DNA from: Rhodospirillales bacterium | GTDB taxonomy: Bacteria; Pseudomonadota; Alphaproteobacteria; Rhodospirillales; Casp-alpha2 | Direction: 5' to 3' | Assembly: GCA_021775095.1 (NCBI GenBank) | Contig: JAJFII010000031.1 | Span: 1 to 64,000, forward strand | DNA length: 64,000 bases | Position numbers and translations under genes: made by a program | Notes under the pieces: generated by a model | Databases searched by the model: none | Seen by the model: the letters and a program-made list of their open reading frames with translations, nothing else | What the model was told of the DNA's origin: nothing | Shown here: positions 17,278-26,051 of the stretch, piece after piece | How the letters are laid out: the number at the start of each line of letters is the position of its first letter | How positions within the stretch are numbered: position 1 is the stretch's first letter

Positions 17278-18210
17278 GTGAGCGCCGACACAACAGCGAA
17301 ACTGCCCTGGTTCAGAAGGTCCTACCGGAACTTCTCTTTAGAAGAGAAGTACGCGGTGCTGGGAATGATCCTGATCGCGCCAACGGTGATGACGTTTTGT
17401 GCGGTCATTGCCTATCCCCTGATTGCCGCCATTTACCTCAGTTTTTTTTCGATTTACACGCCGACCATGGAAGGTCACTGGGTTGGGTTCAGCAATTATG
17501 CGACCTTGTTACAGTCTGGTGAATTCTGGAGATCGTTGTGGAACAACATCATCTGGACCGTAGGAACCCTTACTCTTCAGATCCTATTTGGTATTCTGGT
17601 CGCGATGATGCTGCACCAGAATATGGTGTTTCGATCGCTCGCCAGAAGTCTGGTCCTGTTTCCCTACTTTCTGTCAACCGTGGTCGCGGTTTTGGTTTGG
17701 AAATGGTTGTTCAACGACTTGTACGGCGTTCTCAATCACCTGTTCATGTGGGCAGGGGTGATTGACATGCCGGTTGACTGGCTCGGCAAAATGCCAAACG
17801 CAATGCTGAGTCTGATATTCGTGGGCGCATGGAAATATTTTCCATTTGTCGTGATTGCCGTTCTGGCCCGCCTTCAATCCATTCCGGAAGAACTTTACGA
17901 AGCGGCAAAAATTGACGGGGCAGGTGTGTTCGCCAGGTTCTTCGACGTGACCCTGCCGCAGCTAAAGGACGTTCTGGTCGTCATAATCTTGTTGCGGACC
18001 ATTTGGGACTTCAAGGAATTTGACCTGATTAATCTGATGACCGGTGGGGGCCCGATTATCGCAACCCAAACCCTGTCGCTGATGGTCTACAAGGAGGCCT
18101 TTGCGCTCAATCAGATGGGCGCATCTTCGGCTGTCGCCGTATTGATGATGTTGGTCATGCTGGTCTTTATGGCGCTCTATCTGCGCAAGGCGAAGGGGCC
18201 ATCGGAATGA
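17278..18210 (+). CDS. ABC transporter permease (CUT1, MalF-like)
   Basis: A 310-residue inner-membrane protein starting at GTG 17278, with six predicted membrane segments (first VLGMILIAPTVMTFCAVIAYP). The EAA loop is present (YEAAKIDGAGVFARFFDVTLPQ). The initial hydrophilic region (MSADTTAKLPWFRR) is typical of UgpA/MalF-like subunits. It overlaps the next permease gene by 4 bp, so the two form the heteromeric channel of the cluster A importer. Confidence 0.93.
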   Translation: MSADTTAKLPWFRRSYRNFSLEEKYAVLGMILIAPTVMTFCAVIAYPLIAAIYLSFFSIYTPTMEGHWVGFSNYATLLQSGEFWRSLWNNIIWTVGTLTLQILFGILVAMMLHQNMVFRSLARSLVLFPYFLSTVVAVLVWKWLFNDLYGVLNHLFMWAGVIDMPVDWLGKMPNAMLSLIFVGAWKYFPFVVIAVLARLQSIPEELYEAAKIDGAGVFARFFDVTLPQLKDVLVVIILLRTIWDFKEFDLINLMTGGGPIIATQTLSLMVYKEAFALNQMGASSAVAVLMMLVMLVFMALYLRKAKGPSE

Positions 18211-19043
18211 GCTTAAAGAAGAAATCGCGTCGAGTTCTTTTTAATCTTTTTGCCTGGTCGGTGATCGGGCTTATCGCCTTTCCGCTGATTTGGATGCTGG
18301 TAACCTCTATCAAACCGCAGTCAGAATTATTTCTAATCCCCCCGACCCTATTGCCCAGCGAGATTACCTTCGAGCATTACTGGCGGCTGATCGACGAAAC
18401 GCCGTTCCTCACTTATATGAAAAACTCGATCATCCTCGCGCTCTCGACCACGGCTGTGGTGATTGTCATCGCGACTTTGGGCGCTCATAGTCTGCTGCGG
18501 TTTTCCTACCCCGGGCGCGAACGGTTGGCCCAACTGGTTTTATTTACCTATTTGTTGCCCTCCGTTGTTCTTATTATCCCGCTTTATTTTCTGATGATCT
18601 GGATCGGACTTGCAAACTCGCTGATCAGTTTGGTCATTGCTTATACGACGTTTTCACTGCCCTATGCGTTGTGGCTGTTGCGTTCCTTTATGGCGGCCAT
18701 TCCCGATGATCTGGAATCGGCGGCGCTGGTCGATGGGGCCACGCGGATGGAAGCCTTCATTGATGTTATACTTCCTCAGGCTTTGCCCGGAATTATTTCA
18801 ACCGCACTCTTCACAATGATCCTGGCCTGGAACGAATATCTCTATGCACTGGTGCTGGTGAATACGGACGAATCACGACCGCTGACGACCGGCGTCATGA
18901 GTATTCTGATTACATCGTTTAATATTGAATGGTCACTGTTGATGGCGGCGTCTGTGATGATGAGTGTGCCGTTAATCGTCGCATTTGTGTTTCTGCAAAA
19001 ATATCTAACGCGCGGATTTGGCGCCGGAGCTGTGAAAGGGTAG
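18207..19043 (+). CDS. ABC transporter permease (CUT1, MalG-like)
   Basis: A 278-residue inner-membrane protein with six hydrophobic segments and an EAA loop (ESAALVDGATRMEAFIDVILPQ is the region; key residues EAF and PQALPG). The C-terminus QKYLTRGFGAGAVKG is the signature ending of MalG/UgpE-type subunits. It starts within the stop of the previous permease gene. It is the second half of the cluster A channel. Confidence 0.93.
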   Translation: MSLKKKSRRVLFNLFAWSVIGLIAFPLIWMLVTSIKPQSELFLIPPTLLPSEITFEHYWRLIDETPFLTYMKNSIILALSTTAVVIVIATLGAHSLLRFSYPGRERLAQLVLFTYLLPSVVLIIPLYFLMIWIGLANSLISLVIAYTTFSLPYALWLLRSFMAAIPDDLESAALVDGATRMEAFIDVILPQALPGIISTALFTMILAWNEYLYALVLVNTDESRPLTTGVMSILITSFNIEWSLLMAASVMMSVPLIVAFVFLQKYLTRGFGAGAVKG

Positions 19044-19081
19044 GGACCGGTTGGCACGTCGTGCCATCGGGTAAATCAAAT

Positions 19082-20167
19082 ATGTCTGAAGTTCACATTA
19101 ATCATGTATACAAACGGTTCGGAGACGTTACCGCCGTCGACGACTTGAGCTTGTTATTTAAAGCCGGCGAATTCGTCAGTGTCCTCGGGCCCAGTGGCTG
19201 CGGGAAAACAACATTGCTGCGGATGCTTGCCGGTTTAGAGACACCCAGCGCCGGCGAAATTTCCATTGGTGATAAAGTTGTGAACGATTTGCCGCCGGGA
19301 AGTCGGGATATCGCAATGGTTTTTCAGACCTACGCCCTTTATCCGCACATGACGGTGCGGGGGAATATTGAATATCCCCTGAAAAAACGCCGAACGCCGA
19401 AGGCTGAGCGAGCGGTTAAAGTCAAGGACGCGGCGGAACTCCTTCAACTGGAGGAATTACTGGATCGAAAGCCCCGGCAATTGTCAGGAGGGCAACAGCA
19501 AAGGGTGGCCTTGGGCCGTGCCCTGGTCCGTGACCCCGCGGTATTTTTACTCGATGAGCCCCTTTCCAATTTGGATGCCAAACTGCGCGCCCATATGCGT
19601 GCTGAGTTGATCCAACTGCACGAACGCATTGGTAAAACAATGGTCTATGTCACGCATGATCAGCTTGAAGCCATGACCATGTCCCATCGCATTGCCGTTT
19701 TGCGGTTCGGGGTTTTGCAGCAATTTGCGTCGCCTGATGAAGTTTATAGGAAACCGGCGAATGAATTTGTTGCCGGTTTTATCGGCACACCTTCAATGAA
19801 TTTTATTGCCGGGGAAATAGACAATTCAGATGGAAAATTGACCTTCTGTGGTGGTGGGGTTGCTTTATCTGTTCAGGCCGGACTGTTGCCGGATGGATTG
19901 ATCGCCGACGGCGATAAATTTTTGGTTAAGATGGGTTTTCGCCCGGAAGATATCTTTATCGGAGACCAGGGCGATGACGCTTTGGTAAGTGTGGTTGAGC
20001 CGACCGGGCACGAAGTTATTGTTCTGATAGATCTGAACGGTAACGAGGTCGTTGCACGGGTAAACCCCGATGTGCGCCTGAAGGCAGGAGACAAAGTAAA
20101 GCTTCGGTTTAGGCCTGATAAACTTCACTTCTTCGGGACGAAGGAAGGCATCCGATTGAACGTCTGA
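19082..20167 (+). CDS. ABC transporter ATP-binding protein (UgpC/MalK-like)
   Basis: A 361-residue ATPase. The start at 19082 is chosen because the family begins MSEVHINHVYKRFG; an upstream extension would overlap the permease gene. Walker A GPSGCGKTT, signature LSGGQQQRVALGRA, Walker B VFLLDEPLSNLDA and switch His (VYVTHDQ) are all intact. A C-terminal TOBE-like regulatory domain (KMGFRPEDIF; VVARVNPD) follows. It energises the cluster A importer. Confidence 0.93.
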   Translation: MSEVHINHVYKRFGDVTAVDDLSLLFKAGEFVSVLGPSGCGKTTLLRMLAGLETPSAGEISIGDKVVNDLPPGSRDIAMVFQTYALYPHMTVRGNIEYPLKKRRTPKAERAVKVKDAAELLQLEELLDRKPRQLSGGQQQRVALGRALVRDPAVFLLDEPLSNLDAKLRAHMRAELIQLHERIGKTMVYVTHDQLEAMTMSHRIAVLRFGVLQQFASPDEVYRKPANEFVAGFIGTPSMNFIAGEIDNSDGKLTFCGGGVALSVQAGLLPDGLIADGDKFLVKMGFRPEDIFIGDQGDDALVSVVEPTGHEVIVLIDLNGNEVVARVNPDVRLKAGDKVKLRFRPDKLHFFGTKEGIRLNV

Positions 20168-20215
20168 GAGCGTTTCATTTAGACTCACTATTAAGATTAA
20201 GGATTATTAGAAACC

Positions 20216-21118
20216 ATGGATCGTAACAGTATAGACTGGGGAGGGCCGATCCCCGCAGTGGTCACCCCCTTTAGCGAGGACGGAGCTGTTGATGAAACGG
20301 CTTTTCGTGAAAACAACGCGCGAATGATTGCGGGTGGTGCGACCGGATTGCTGATTGGCGGCTGCACCGGAGAGTTTTGGGCGATGAGTGCGGAGGAAAG
20401 GCTCGCTCTTTATAAAATGGGTGCGGGCGGTGCCGAGGGAAAGGGCCCTGTTCTTGCCGGGACCGGAGCGGTCACGGTACGTGAAACCGTGGCTTTAACC
20501 AATGGGGCTAAAGACGCCGGCTGCGATGGTGCGGTTATTTTGCCGCCGTATTTTGTCAAATTAACAGACGACGAAATTTTTGCCCACTTCAAGGAGGTGG
20601 ATGCCGCCGTTTCGTTCCCGATCATCATTTATAACATCCCCGGTAATGCAGTGAATGCAGTCTCACCGGCGTTGGCCGACAGACTGGCCGATCTTGAAAA
20701 TGTTGTTGGGATTAAAGAAAGTTCCGGCGACTGGAACAACTTTTATGGGACCCTAATTCGCGTCAAGGACCGAATTCGCGTGTTTTGCGGCCCGGCATCG
20801 ATTTTTGGCGTGCCGGCACTGGCCGTTGGGGCAGATGGTTTCATTGATTGTTTTCCTAATGTATGGCTGCCCGGTGGCTTCGATCTTTATTATGCCGCCA
20901 AGCAGGGGCGCGCCCAGGATGCGGCAAAATTGCAGGAAACAGGGCGCCGCCTGACGGATTTGTTTACCAGTGAAGGCCGTACCCTCTATCCGGCGACCAA
21001 AGCGGCAATGAACGCGCTGGGATACAAGGGAGGCGCGTTGCGTCCACCTCTCAGGCCTCTATCAAATCCTTTAACCGAAGGCCTGATGAAGGGCCTCGAT
21101 GAACTGAACGTAAGATAA
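20216..21118 (+). CDS. DHDPS/N-acetylneuraminate lyase-family aldolase or dehydratase
   Basis: A 300-residue class I Schiff-base enzyme. Lys167 (VGIKESSGD) and Tyr139 (IIYNIPGN) match the catalytic pair. The GTTGE motif is GGCTGEF, which differs from true DapA. The family includes 4-hydroxy-1-pyrroline-2-carboxylate deaminase of hydroxyproline catabolism, keto-deoxy-glucarate dehydratases and neuraminate lyases. With a hydroxyproline-type dehydrogenase nearby and in the same regulon, the deaminase-like chemistry is attractive but unproven. It lies in the long cluster A operon, 22 bp before the PLP decarboxylase. Confidence 0.87.
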   Translation: MDRNSIDWGGPIPAVVTPFSEDGAVDETAFRENNARMIAGGATGLLIGGCTGEFWAMSAEERLALYKMGAGGAEGKGPVLAGTGAVTVRETVALTNGAKDAGCDGAVILPPYFVKLTDDEIFAHFKEVDAAVSFPIIIYNIPGNAVNAVSPALADRLADLENVVGIKESSGDWNNFYGTLIRVKDRIRVFCGPASIFGVPALAVGADGFIDCFPNVWLPGGFDLYYAAKQGRAQDAAKLQETGRRLTDLFTSEGRTLYPATKAAMNALGYKGGALRPPLRPLSNPLTEGLMKGLDELNVR

Positions 21119-21139
21119 GCACAAAACAGGAGAGCAACC

Positions 21140-22555
21140 ATGAAAAATGATATTGATTTAACTCCGGTAGACTATTCAGAAAGTTATGGAGAATTTATTG
21201 GCGTCGGACCCAACGGAAACCTGTGGGTAGACGGCTGTGATGTGGCCGAATTGGCCAAGCAGTTTGGCACGCCTTTGTTTATTATCAGCGAACGGCAATT
21301 CCGTTACACCTATCGCCAGTTCCGTGATGCCTTCCGCACACATTATAAAGGTGAGTCTGAAATCCTGTTTGCCAATAAATCAAACAACGGTCTGGCCTAC
21401 CGACATATTATGAATCAGGAAGGCGCCGGCGGCGACTGCTTTGGCGTCAACGAAATGTACATCGCTTTGTTGGCCGGAACCGACCCAAAGACTCTGGTTC
21501 TGAACGGCTCGAACAAACAGACGGAAGAGCTGGAAATGGCGATTGCCAATGGCCTATGTATCAATATCGATGCCATGGACGAATTGGATCGTATCGATGA
21601 AATCTCCAAGCGATTGGGTAAGGACGTTGACGTTGGTATCCGCTTGAAACTCGATCTGGACCCGCTTGCCGGTAAAGCCGGCGTCGCCATGCATGGCCCC
21701 GGATCCATGAAAGAACAAAGTGACAGCACCAAGTGGGGCATGAGCCGCCAACAAACCGTGGAGATCGTTAAAAAGGCATTGGATATGCCGAATATCAATC
21801 TTAAGGAAACGCACTTCCATTTGAGCCGCATGTCCAACGATGCCATGGACTTCGCCATCATGGCCCGCGAAATGGTGACCTGGTCCGGTTACATTCGCGA
21901 CCATACCGGCTGGACGCCGCCCTGCATCGATATTGGTGGCGGCTGGACATTTGGCAAATGGTACGGCACCGGTCCCCGCAGTCAGATCGATAACGACGAA
22001 ACAGCGCCGACGCCGGATGAATATGCCCGTTTGTGCAGCAAGGAAATTGAGGAAGAGTGCAAAAAGCTTGGCCTTGAGCTGCCGAGATTGCGTCTGGAGC
22101 CGGGTCGGGCGCTGTCCGGTCCGTCCGGCGTAACCGTCGGCACCGTTGGCGCGGTCAAACAAGGTGACAAAAAGAAATGGGTTAATCTGGACCTGTCGAC
22201 CAATCATCTGTCCTGGTCGGCGGTTCTTGACTGGTATTACCACAATCTGCCCGTCGTAAACGCCAAAGCCGAACGCAGTGAAACCGTTGATCTTGTTGGA
22301 CCGCTTTGTAACTCCGATGAACTGGGCCCCAAAGCGCAAATGCCAAGCCTGGATCGCGGTGATCTGGTCGCATTTCTCGATACCGGCGGATACACAGAAT
22401 CCTGTGCAGCCCGCTACAACGCGCAACTTTTACCGGCGATGATTTTGGTAAATGGTGATCAGGCCGAAATTACAACCGAACGTGAACAGCTCAAGGATAT
22501 CGCCGGCCGTTTCCGCGTGCCGCCACGTCTTCTTGCTGGCTCGTTTGCAAAATAA
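21140..22555 (+). CDS. fold-type III PLP-dependent decarboxylase (diaminopimelate decarboxylase-like)
   Basis: A 471-residue alanine-racemase-fold enzyme. Lys80 (LFANKSNN) is the expected PLP lysine. His225 (HFHLS), the IGGGW glycine loop, Glu320 (EPGRAL) and Cys390 (GPLCNSDEL) map to the DAPDC active site, the last supplied by the partner subunit. The usual HxGS loop is HFHLSRMS, and the length exceeds normal LysA (~420), so the substrate probably differs from diaminopimelate. AGGAGA precedes the ATG. Placement after a DHDPS-family enzyme in a transport operon points to catabolism rather than lysine synthesis. Confidence 0.82.
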   Translation: MKNDIDLTPVDYSESYGEFIGVGPNGNLWVDGCDVAELAKQFGTPLFIISERQFRYTYRQFRDAFRTHYKGESEILFANKSNNGLAYRHIMNQEGAGGDCFGVNEMYIALLAGTDPKTLVLNGSNKQTEELEMAIANGLCINIDAMDELDRIDEISKRLGKDVDVGIRLKLDLDPLAGKAGVAMHGPGSMKEQSDSTKWGMSRQQTVEIVKKALDMPNINLKETHFHLSRMSNDAMDFAIMAREMVTWSGYIRDHTGWTPPCIDIGGGWTFGKWYGTGPRSQIDNDETAPTPDEYARLCSKEIEEECKKLGLELPRLRLEPGRALSGPSGVTVGTVGAVKQGDKKKWVNLDLSTNHLSWSAVLDWYYHNLPVVNAKAERSETVDLVGPLCNSDELGPKAQMPSLDRGDLVAFLDTGGYTESCAARYNAQLLPAMILVNGDQAEITTEREQLKDIAGRFRVPPRLLAGSFAK

Positions 22556-22578
22556 TCATAATCAAAGGAACCCCCGGA

Positions 22579-23361
22579 ATGGATCTCCAAATACGAGGCC
22601 GAAAAGCCATATTGAGCGCTGCAAGCAAAGGCCTCGGTAAAGCATGCGCATTTTCTTTGGCACGGGAAGGCGTTGATCTGACAATAATGGCGCGCACAGC
22701 CGAGGACCTTCAGGCAACAGCCGATGAAATAGCCAGTGAAACCGGCGTTTCCGTTACTGCTGTTCCGGGAGACTTTAATACGAAGCAGGGACGGGCCAAA
22801 CTTCTCGAAGCCTGTCCCGATCCGGATATTGTGGTGAACAACCCGGGGGTTCGTCAGGTGCCGGGCGATTTTCGCGAATGGGGAGAAGAGGTCTGGCACC
22901 AATGGCTGAATGATCATTTTCTGTCCTCCATCCAGTTTATTCAGGCGGTGACGCCCGGCATGTGTGAACGCAAATTCGGGCGCATCGTAAATATGTCTGT
23001 GAGTTTCATAAAGTTTCCGCAGGTGGGGTTTGCTCACTCCCACTCGGCGCGACTTGCCCTCTCGGGGGCTGTCGCTTCGATGGTTCGGGAACTCATTGGC
23101 CACAACGTGACGATCAATACCGTTTGCCCCGGCCTGTTTGATACAGATGCCCTACAAACAAATCTCCATGGCCATGCAAAACGCGGGAATACCACCTATC
23201 AAGCGATTGTCGAAGACCGAATCAAGGGATGTCCCGCCGGGCGCTTTGCCGACCCAAAAGAGTGTGGGGATTTGGTAACCTATATCTGTAGTGCCCAAAC
23301 CGGTTTCATGACCGGCCAAAACATCATTAATGATGGTGGTGTTTATCAAGGGCTATTCTAA
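22579..23361 (+). CDS. SDR-family protein with atypical active site
   Basis: A 260-residue SDR-fold protein. It keeps the cofactor-binding ASKGLGKA and the VVNNPG region. The catalytic stretch is VNMSVSFIKFP...HSHSARLAL. The expected YxxxK is replaced by a Ser/Arg pair, as in a subgroup of SDRs annotated as 3-oxoacyl reductases with an SNGAR-type motif. It may bind NAD(P) yet use other residues. It is the eighth gene of the cluster A operon, 23 bp after the decarboxylase, with AAAGGA before the ATG. Confidence 0.8.
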   Translation: MDLQIRGRKAILSAASKGLGKACAFSLAREGVDLTIMARTAEDLQATADEIASETGVSVTAVPGDFNTKQGRAKLLEACPDPDIVVNNPGVRQVPGDFREWGEEVWHQWLNDHFLSSIQFIQAVTPGMCERKFGRIVNMSVSFIKFPQVGFAHSHSARLALSGAVASMVRELIGHNVTINTVCPGLFDTDALQTNLHGHAKRGNTTYQAIVEDRIKGCPAGRFADPKECGDLVTYICSAQTGFMTGQNIINDGGVYQGLF

Positions 23362-23389
23362 GCCATACGCAGGGATTTGGAGCGACTGA

Positions 23390-24121
23390 ATGTCGGAAGT
23401 AATGTTAAAACCCAACGGGCGGGTAATCATGGTATCTGGGGCATCGCGGGGAATTGGTGCGGCCATTGCACGTCGGCTGTTGGCCGATGGTTTTCGTTTG
23501 TCCTTAGGCGGGCGAAACCCGGACGAAATCGCAAAAGCCATTGGCGCGCAAAATTCAGAGAACCTTCTGATCTGCCCTTTTGATGCGGAAATACCCGCGT
23601 CGGCAGAAACCTGGGTGGAAAAAACGGCTAGCCATTTCAGCCAGATTGACGGACTGGTGAATAACGCCGGAATTTTGAGAAATGTTGGATTTTCCATGGG
23701 CGATGAACAGGACCTGGATGACCTGTGGGCGGTAAATGTCAAAGCGCCTTTTCGACTTATAAAATTGTGTTTGCCTTATTTGCGCAAACCAGGGAACGGA
23801 CGGATCGTCAATATCGCTTCAACGGATGGAAGGCGATTTCGCCAGGGGGTCTCCGTCGGATATACCATGAGTAAACATGCGCTGGTTGCCATGACCCATG
23901 CGGCGCGGTTTGAAGGATGGGACGATGGCATCCGGGCGACGGCGCTGTGTCCCGGTGCCGTCAACACGGATTTGCTGGCGGGGATCAAGGGGGCGACGCC
24001 CGTCGCTGAGCGTATTCAGCCTGATACATTGGCCGCGATTGTTGCGACCATTCTCAGCCTGCCAAATACCGCTTCGGTCGCAGAAATGCCCGTGAATACC
24101 CGCCTCGAGTCGTCGCTTTAA
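23390..24121 (+). CDS. SDR-family NAD(P)-dependent oxidoreductase
   Basis: A 243-residue classical SDR with SGASRGIG, VNNAG, catalytic Ser (NIASTDG) and YTMSK all present. An Arg after strand 2 (LGGRNPD) suggests NADPH or no strong NAD preference. It ends the cluster A operon 28 bp after the atypical SDR and is convergent with the cluster B genes. It likely reduces or oxidises a pathway intermediate. Confidence 0.86.
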   Translation: MSEVMLKPNGRVIMVSGASRGIGAAIARRLLADGFRLSLGGRNPDEIAKAIGAQNSENLLICPFDAEIPASAETWVEKTASHFSQIDGLVNNAGILRNVGFSMGDEQDLDDLWAVNVKAPFRLIKLCLPYLRKPGNGRIVNIASTDGRRFRQGVSVGYTMSKHALVAMTHAARFEGWDDGIRATALCPGAVNTDLLAGIKGATPVAERIQPDTLAAIVATILSLPNTASVAEMPVNTRLESSL

Positions 24122-24150
24122 CCGGTGTCGATGGGGTTTCGTCTTTGCGG

Positions 24151-25185
24151 TTATTTATAGCCAGCCAGGCGCTTTTTAAACCTGGCATCATCGGCAATGG
24201 TGCGGTTGACAAGGTGCGGCGGGGCTTCGCCGTTTTTAACCTTTAAAACCTGCTCAATATCCGACGCGCCTATTCCGGCAAAACATTGGTCGGTCCAGCA
24301 CAGGGCATGGGGGGTGACGATGACATTGTCCAATTGTAAAATCGGATCGTCAGCCGATGGCGGTTCAGGATCAAAAACATCGATGCCCGCGCCGGCGATG
24401 ACACCGGTTTTGAGGGCATGGACCAATGCGGGTTGGTCGACAACTGGACCCCGCGACGTATTGATCAGGTAGGCCGTCGATTTCATGGAGGCCAGCCGTT
24501 CCGCATTGACCATATGTTCCGTTTCCGGTGTCAGCGGTGTGTTGATGCTGAGGAAATCGCTGTTTTGAAAGACCTGTGCCTGGCTGACCAATTCAATGCC
24601 CAGCTCTTTGGCAACGGCAGGGTCGGCCCAGGGGTCGTGGGCGATGAATTTCATATCAAAGGGCCTGCACATGCGAAACATTTCAGCCCCGATGTTGCCA
24701 ATGCCGACGGACCCCAAAGTGCGGCCAACCAGGCCGACGCCCATATAGTCGGCGCGTTTATCAAAACCGGCCGAACCTTGGCGCGCCAATTTATCTTTGT
24801 CGAAAAGTTTTCCAGCAAGGGCCAGGATGAAGGTCAATATGGTAACCGCAACCGGGCGGCGGACCCCGTCTGGGGTGATCACCACGCCGATACCGGCTTT
24901 TGTACAGGCATCCACATCAACGCTGTCGTATCCGACCCCGAACCGCGCTACCAAAGCCAATCGCCCGTTGTCTGGGATGCTGTTGGCATCGAACAGGGAA
25001 GAAAGCAGGATGAGAGCGTCAAATTCCAATAGGGATTCAGCGGTCATCCGTCCCTTAACCGGTGCCACAAACTCGAAGTTAATATCCGGATCCTTGTCGA
25101 GCGGTGACAGATCGAACATCGGAAAGGCGGGAGAACCGTCGGGTTTCATAAAGTCGCCGGACAGGGCCACACGGAATTTTGTCAT
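24151..25185 (-). CDS. D-2-hydroxyacid dehydrogenase family protein
   Basis: A 344-residue NAD-dependent dehydrogenase of the phosphoglycerate/formate dehydrogenase superfamily. Cofactor motif VGIGNIGAEMF, catalytic Arg (NTSRGPVVD), Glu (FDPEPP) and His (TPHALCW) are present. No ACT domain is seen, so it is not a typical SerA. It overlaps the aldolase gene by 4 bp (ATGA), indicating translational coupling. The pair probably produces and reduces/oxidises a 2-keto or 2-hydroxy acid. Confidence 0.88.
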   Translation of the reverse strand: MTKFRVALSGDFMKPDGSPAFPMFDLSPLDKDPDINFEFVAPVKGRMTAESLLEFDALILLSSLFDANSIPDNGRLALVARFGVGYDSVDVDACTKAGIGVVITPDGVRRPVAVTILTFILALAGKLFDKDKLARQGSAGFDKRADYMGVGLVGRTLGSVGIGNIGAEMFRMCRPFDMKFIAHDPWADPAVAKELGIELVSQAQVFQNSDFLSINTPLTPETEHMVNAERLASMKSTAYLINTSRGPVVDQPALVHALKTGVIAGAGIDVFDPEPPSADDPILQLDNVIVTPHALCWTDQCFAGIGASDIEQVLKVKNGEAPPHLVNRTIADDARFKKRLAGYK

Positions 25186-25991
25186 TTCTTGTTCGCTCCT
25201 TTGTTTGATTTGAGCGGTTTACAGCCGTCCCGAATTTCTGTGATACCAGCGATTAACGCCTGTTGGTACACCCACAGATCGCCGGAATAACACAACACAT
25301 CGTAACCCTGTTTGTGCAGCTCGATCGCACCGGCGGCATCGGCGGTTAAGCGGCCGAGCGCCTTGTTATGTTTTTTCGCGGCACGGGCAATTTTTGCCGT
25401 GGCGTTCAAAAAGTCCGGATGATCAAACTGTCCGTTGATGCCAAGCGAACAGCTCAAATCAAAATGCCCAATCCACAGGCAATCGACGCCTTTGACGGCG
25501 GCAATGGAGTCAATATTATTGACGCCTTCTTCGGTTTCGATCAGTGCGACAAAAGCCGTGCGACGATTGGCGGCGGCCAGGGTTGTCGCCGGTTTTCCCG
25601 GTTGGTAATGATCATGGGCAATCGTAAGGGCAACGCCGCGGTTCCCCATGGGTGGGTATTTCATGCACGAGACGATGTGCTCGGCTTCTTCGCGGGATCC
25701 GACCATGGGCATGGCAAGGCCATCGGCACCGGCGTCCAAGGCGCGGGCGATGTGGTGGTAGGAGTTCGACGGGGGGCGAACCAATGCGGGGATGTTTCCG
25801 ACGCGCAGGCCGAATATGGCCTGTTTGGTTTCGGCAATGCCAAACCCCGAATGTTCCATATCCAGAAAAACAAAGTCAACGCCGGCCGTCGCAATAATCT
25901 GGCCGAGACCGGGCGAGTTAAATTCAAAGATCGAATGCCCGATTTTTGTCTTGTCAGATGCAAACAGGCGCTTGAGATTGGGTATGGTCAT
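25182..25991 (-). CDS. HpcH/HpaI-family aldolase
   Basis: A 269-residue class II aldolase of the HpcH/GarL type. Catalytic His (LDMEHSGFG), metal Glu (ALIETEEG) and Asp (IGHFDLSCSLG) are in place, as is the phosphate/carboxylate-binding RPPSN. These enzymes split 2-keto-3-deoxy or 4-hydroxy-2-keto acids into pyruvate (or hydroxypyruvate) plus an aldehyde. Coupled with the hydroxyacid dehydrogenase, it fits the lower part of a sugar-acid pathway for cluster B. GGAGAT lies upstream of the ATG. Confidence 0.88.
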   Translation of the reverse strand: MTIPNLKRLFASDKTKIGHSIFEFNSPGLGQIIATAGVDFVFLDMEHSGFGIAETKQAIFGLRVGNIPALVRPPSNSYHHIARALDAGADGLAMPMVGSREEAEHIVSCMKYPPMGNRGVALTIAHDHYQPGKPATTLAAANRRTAFVALIETEEGVNNIDSIAAVKGVDCLWIGHFDLSCSLGINGQFDHPDFLNATAKIARAAKKHNKALGRLTADAAGAIELHKQGYDVLCYSGDLWVYQQALIAGITEIRDGCKPLKSNKGANKK

Positions 25992-26051
25992 TGGTATCTC
26001 CTGTGATAGGGGTTTCGGTTAATCAGACGATAGAAATAAAGGAAATTTGAC

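Noticed and set aside
20216-22555. dapA and lysA (lysine biosynthesis)
   Set aside because: The GTTGE and HxGS motifs differ from those of true DapA and LysA, and the genes lie inside an ABC-transport catabolic operon.
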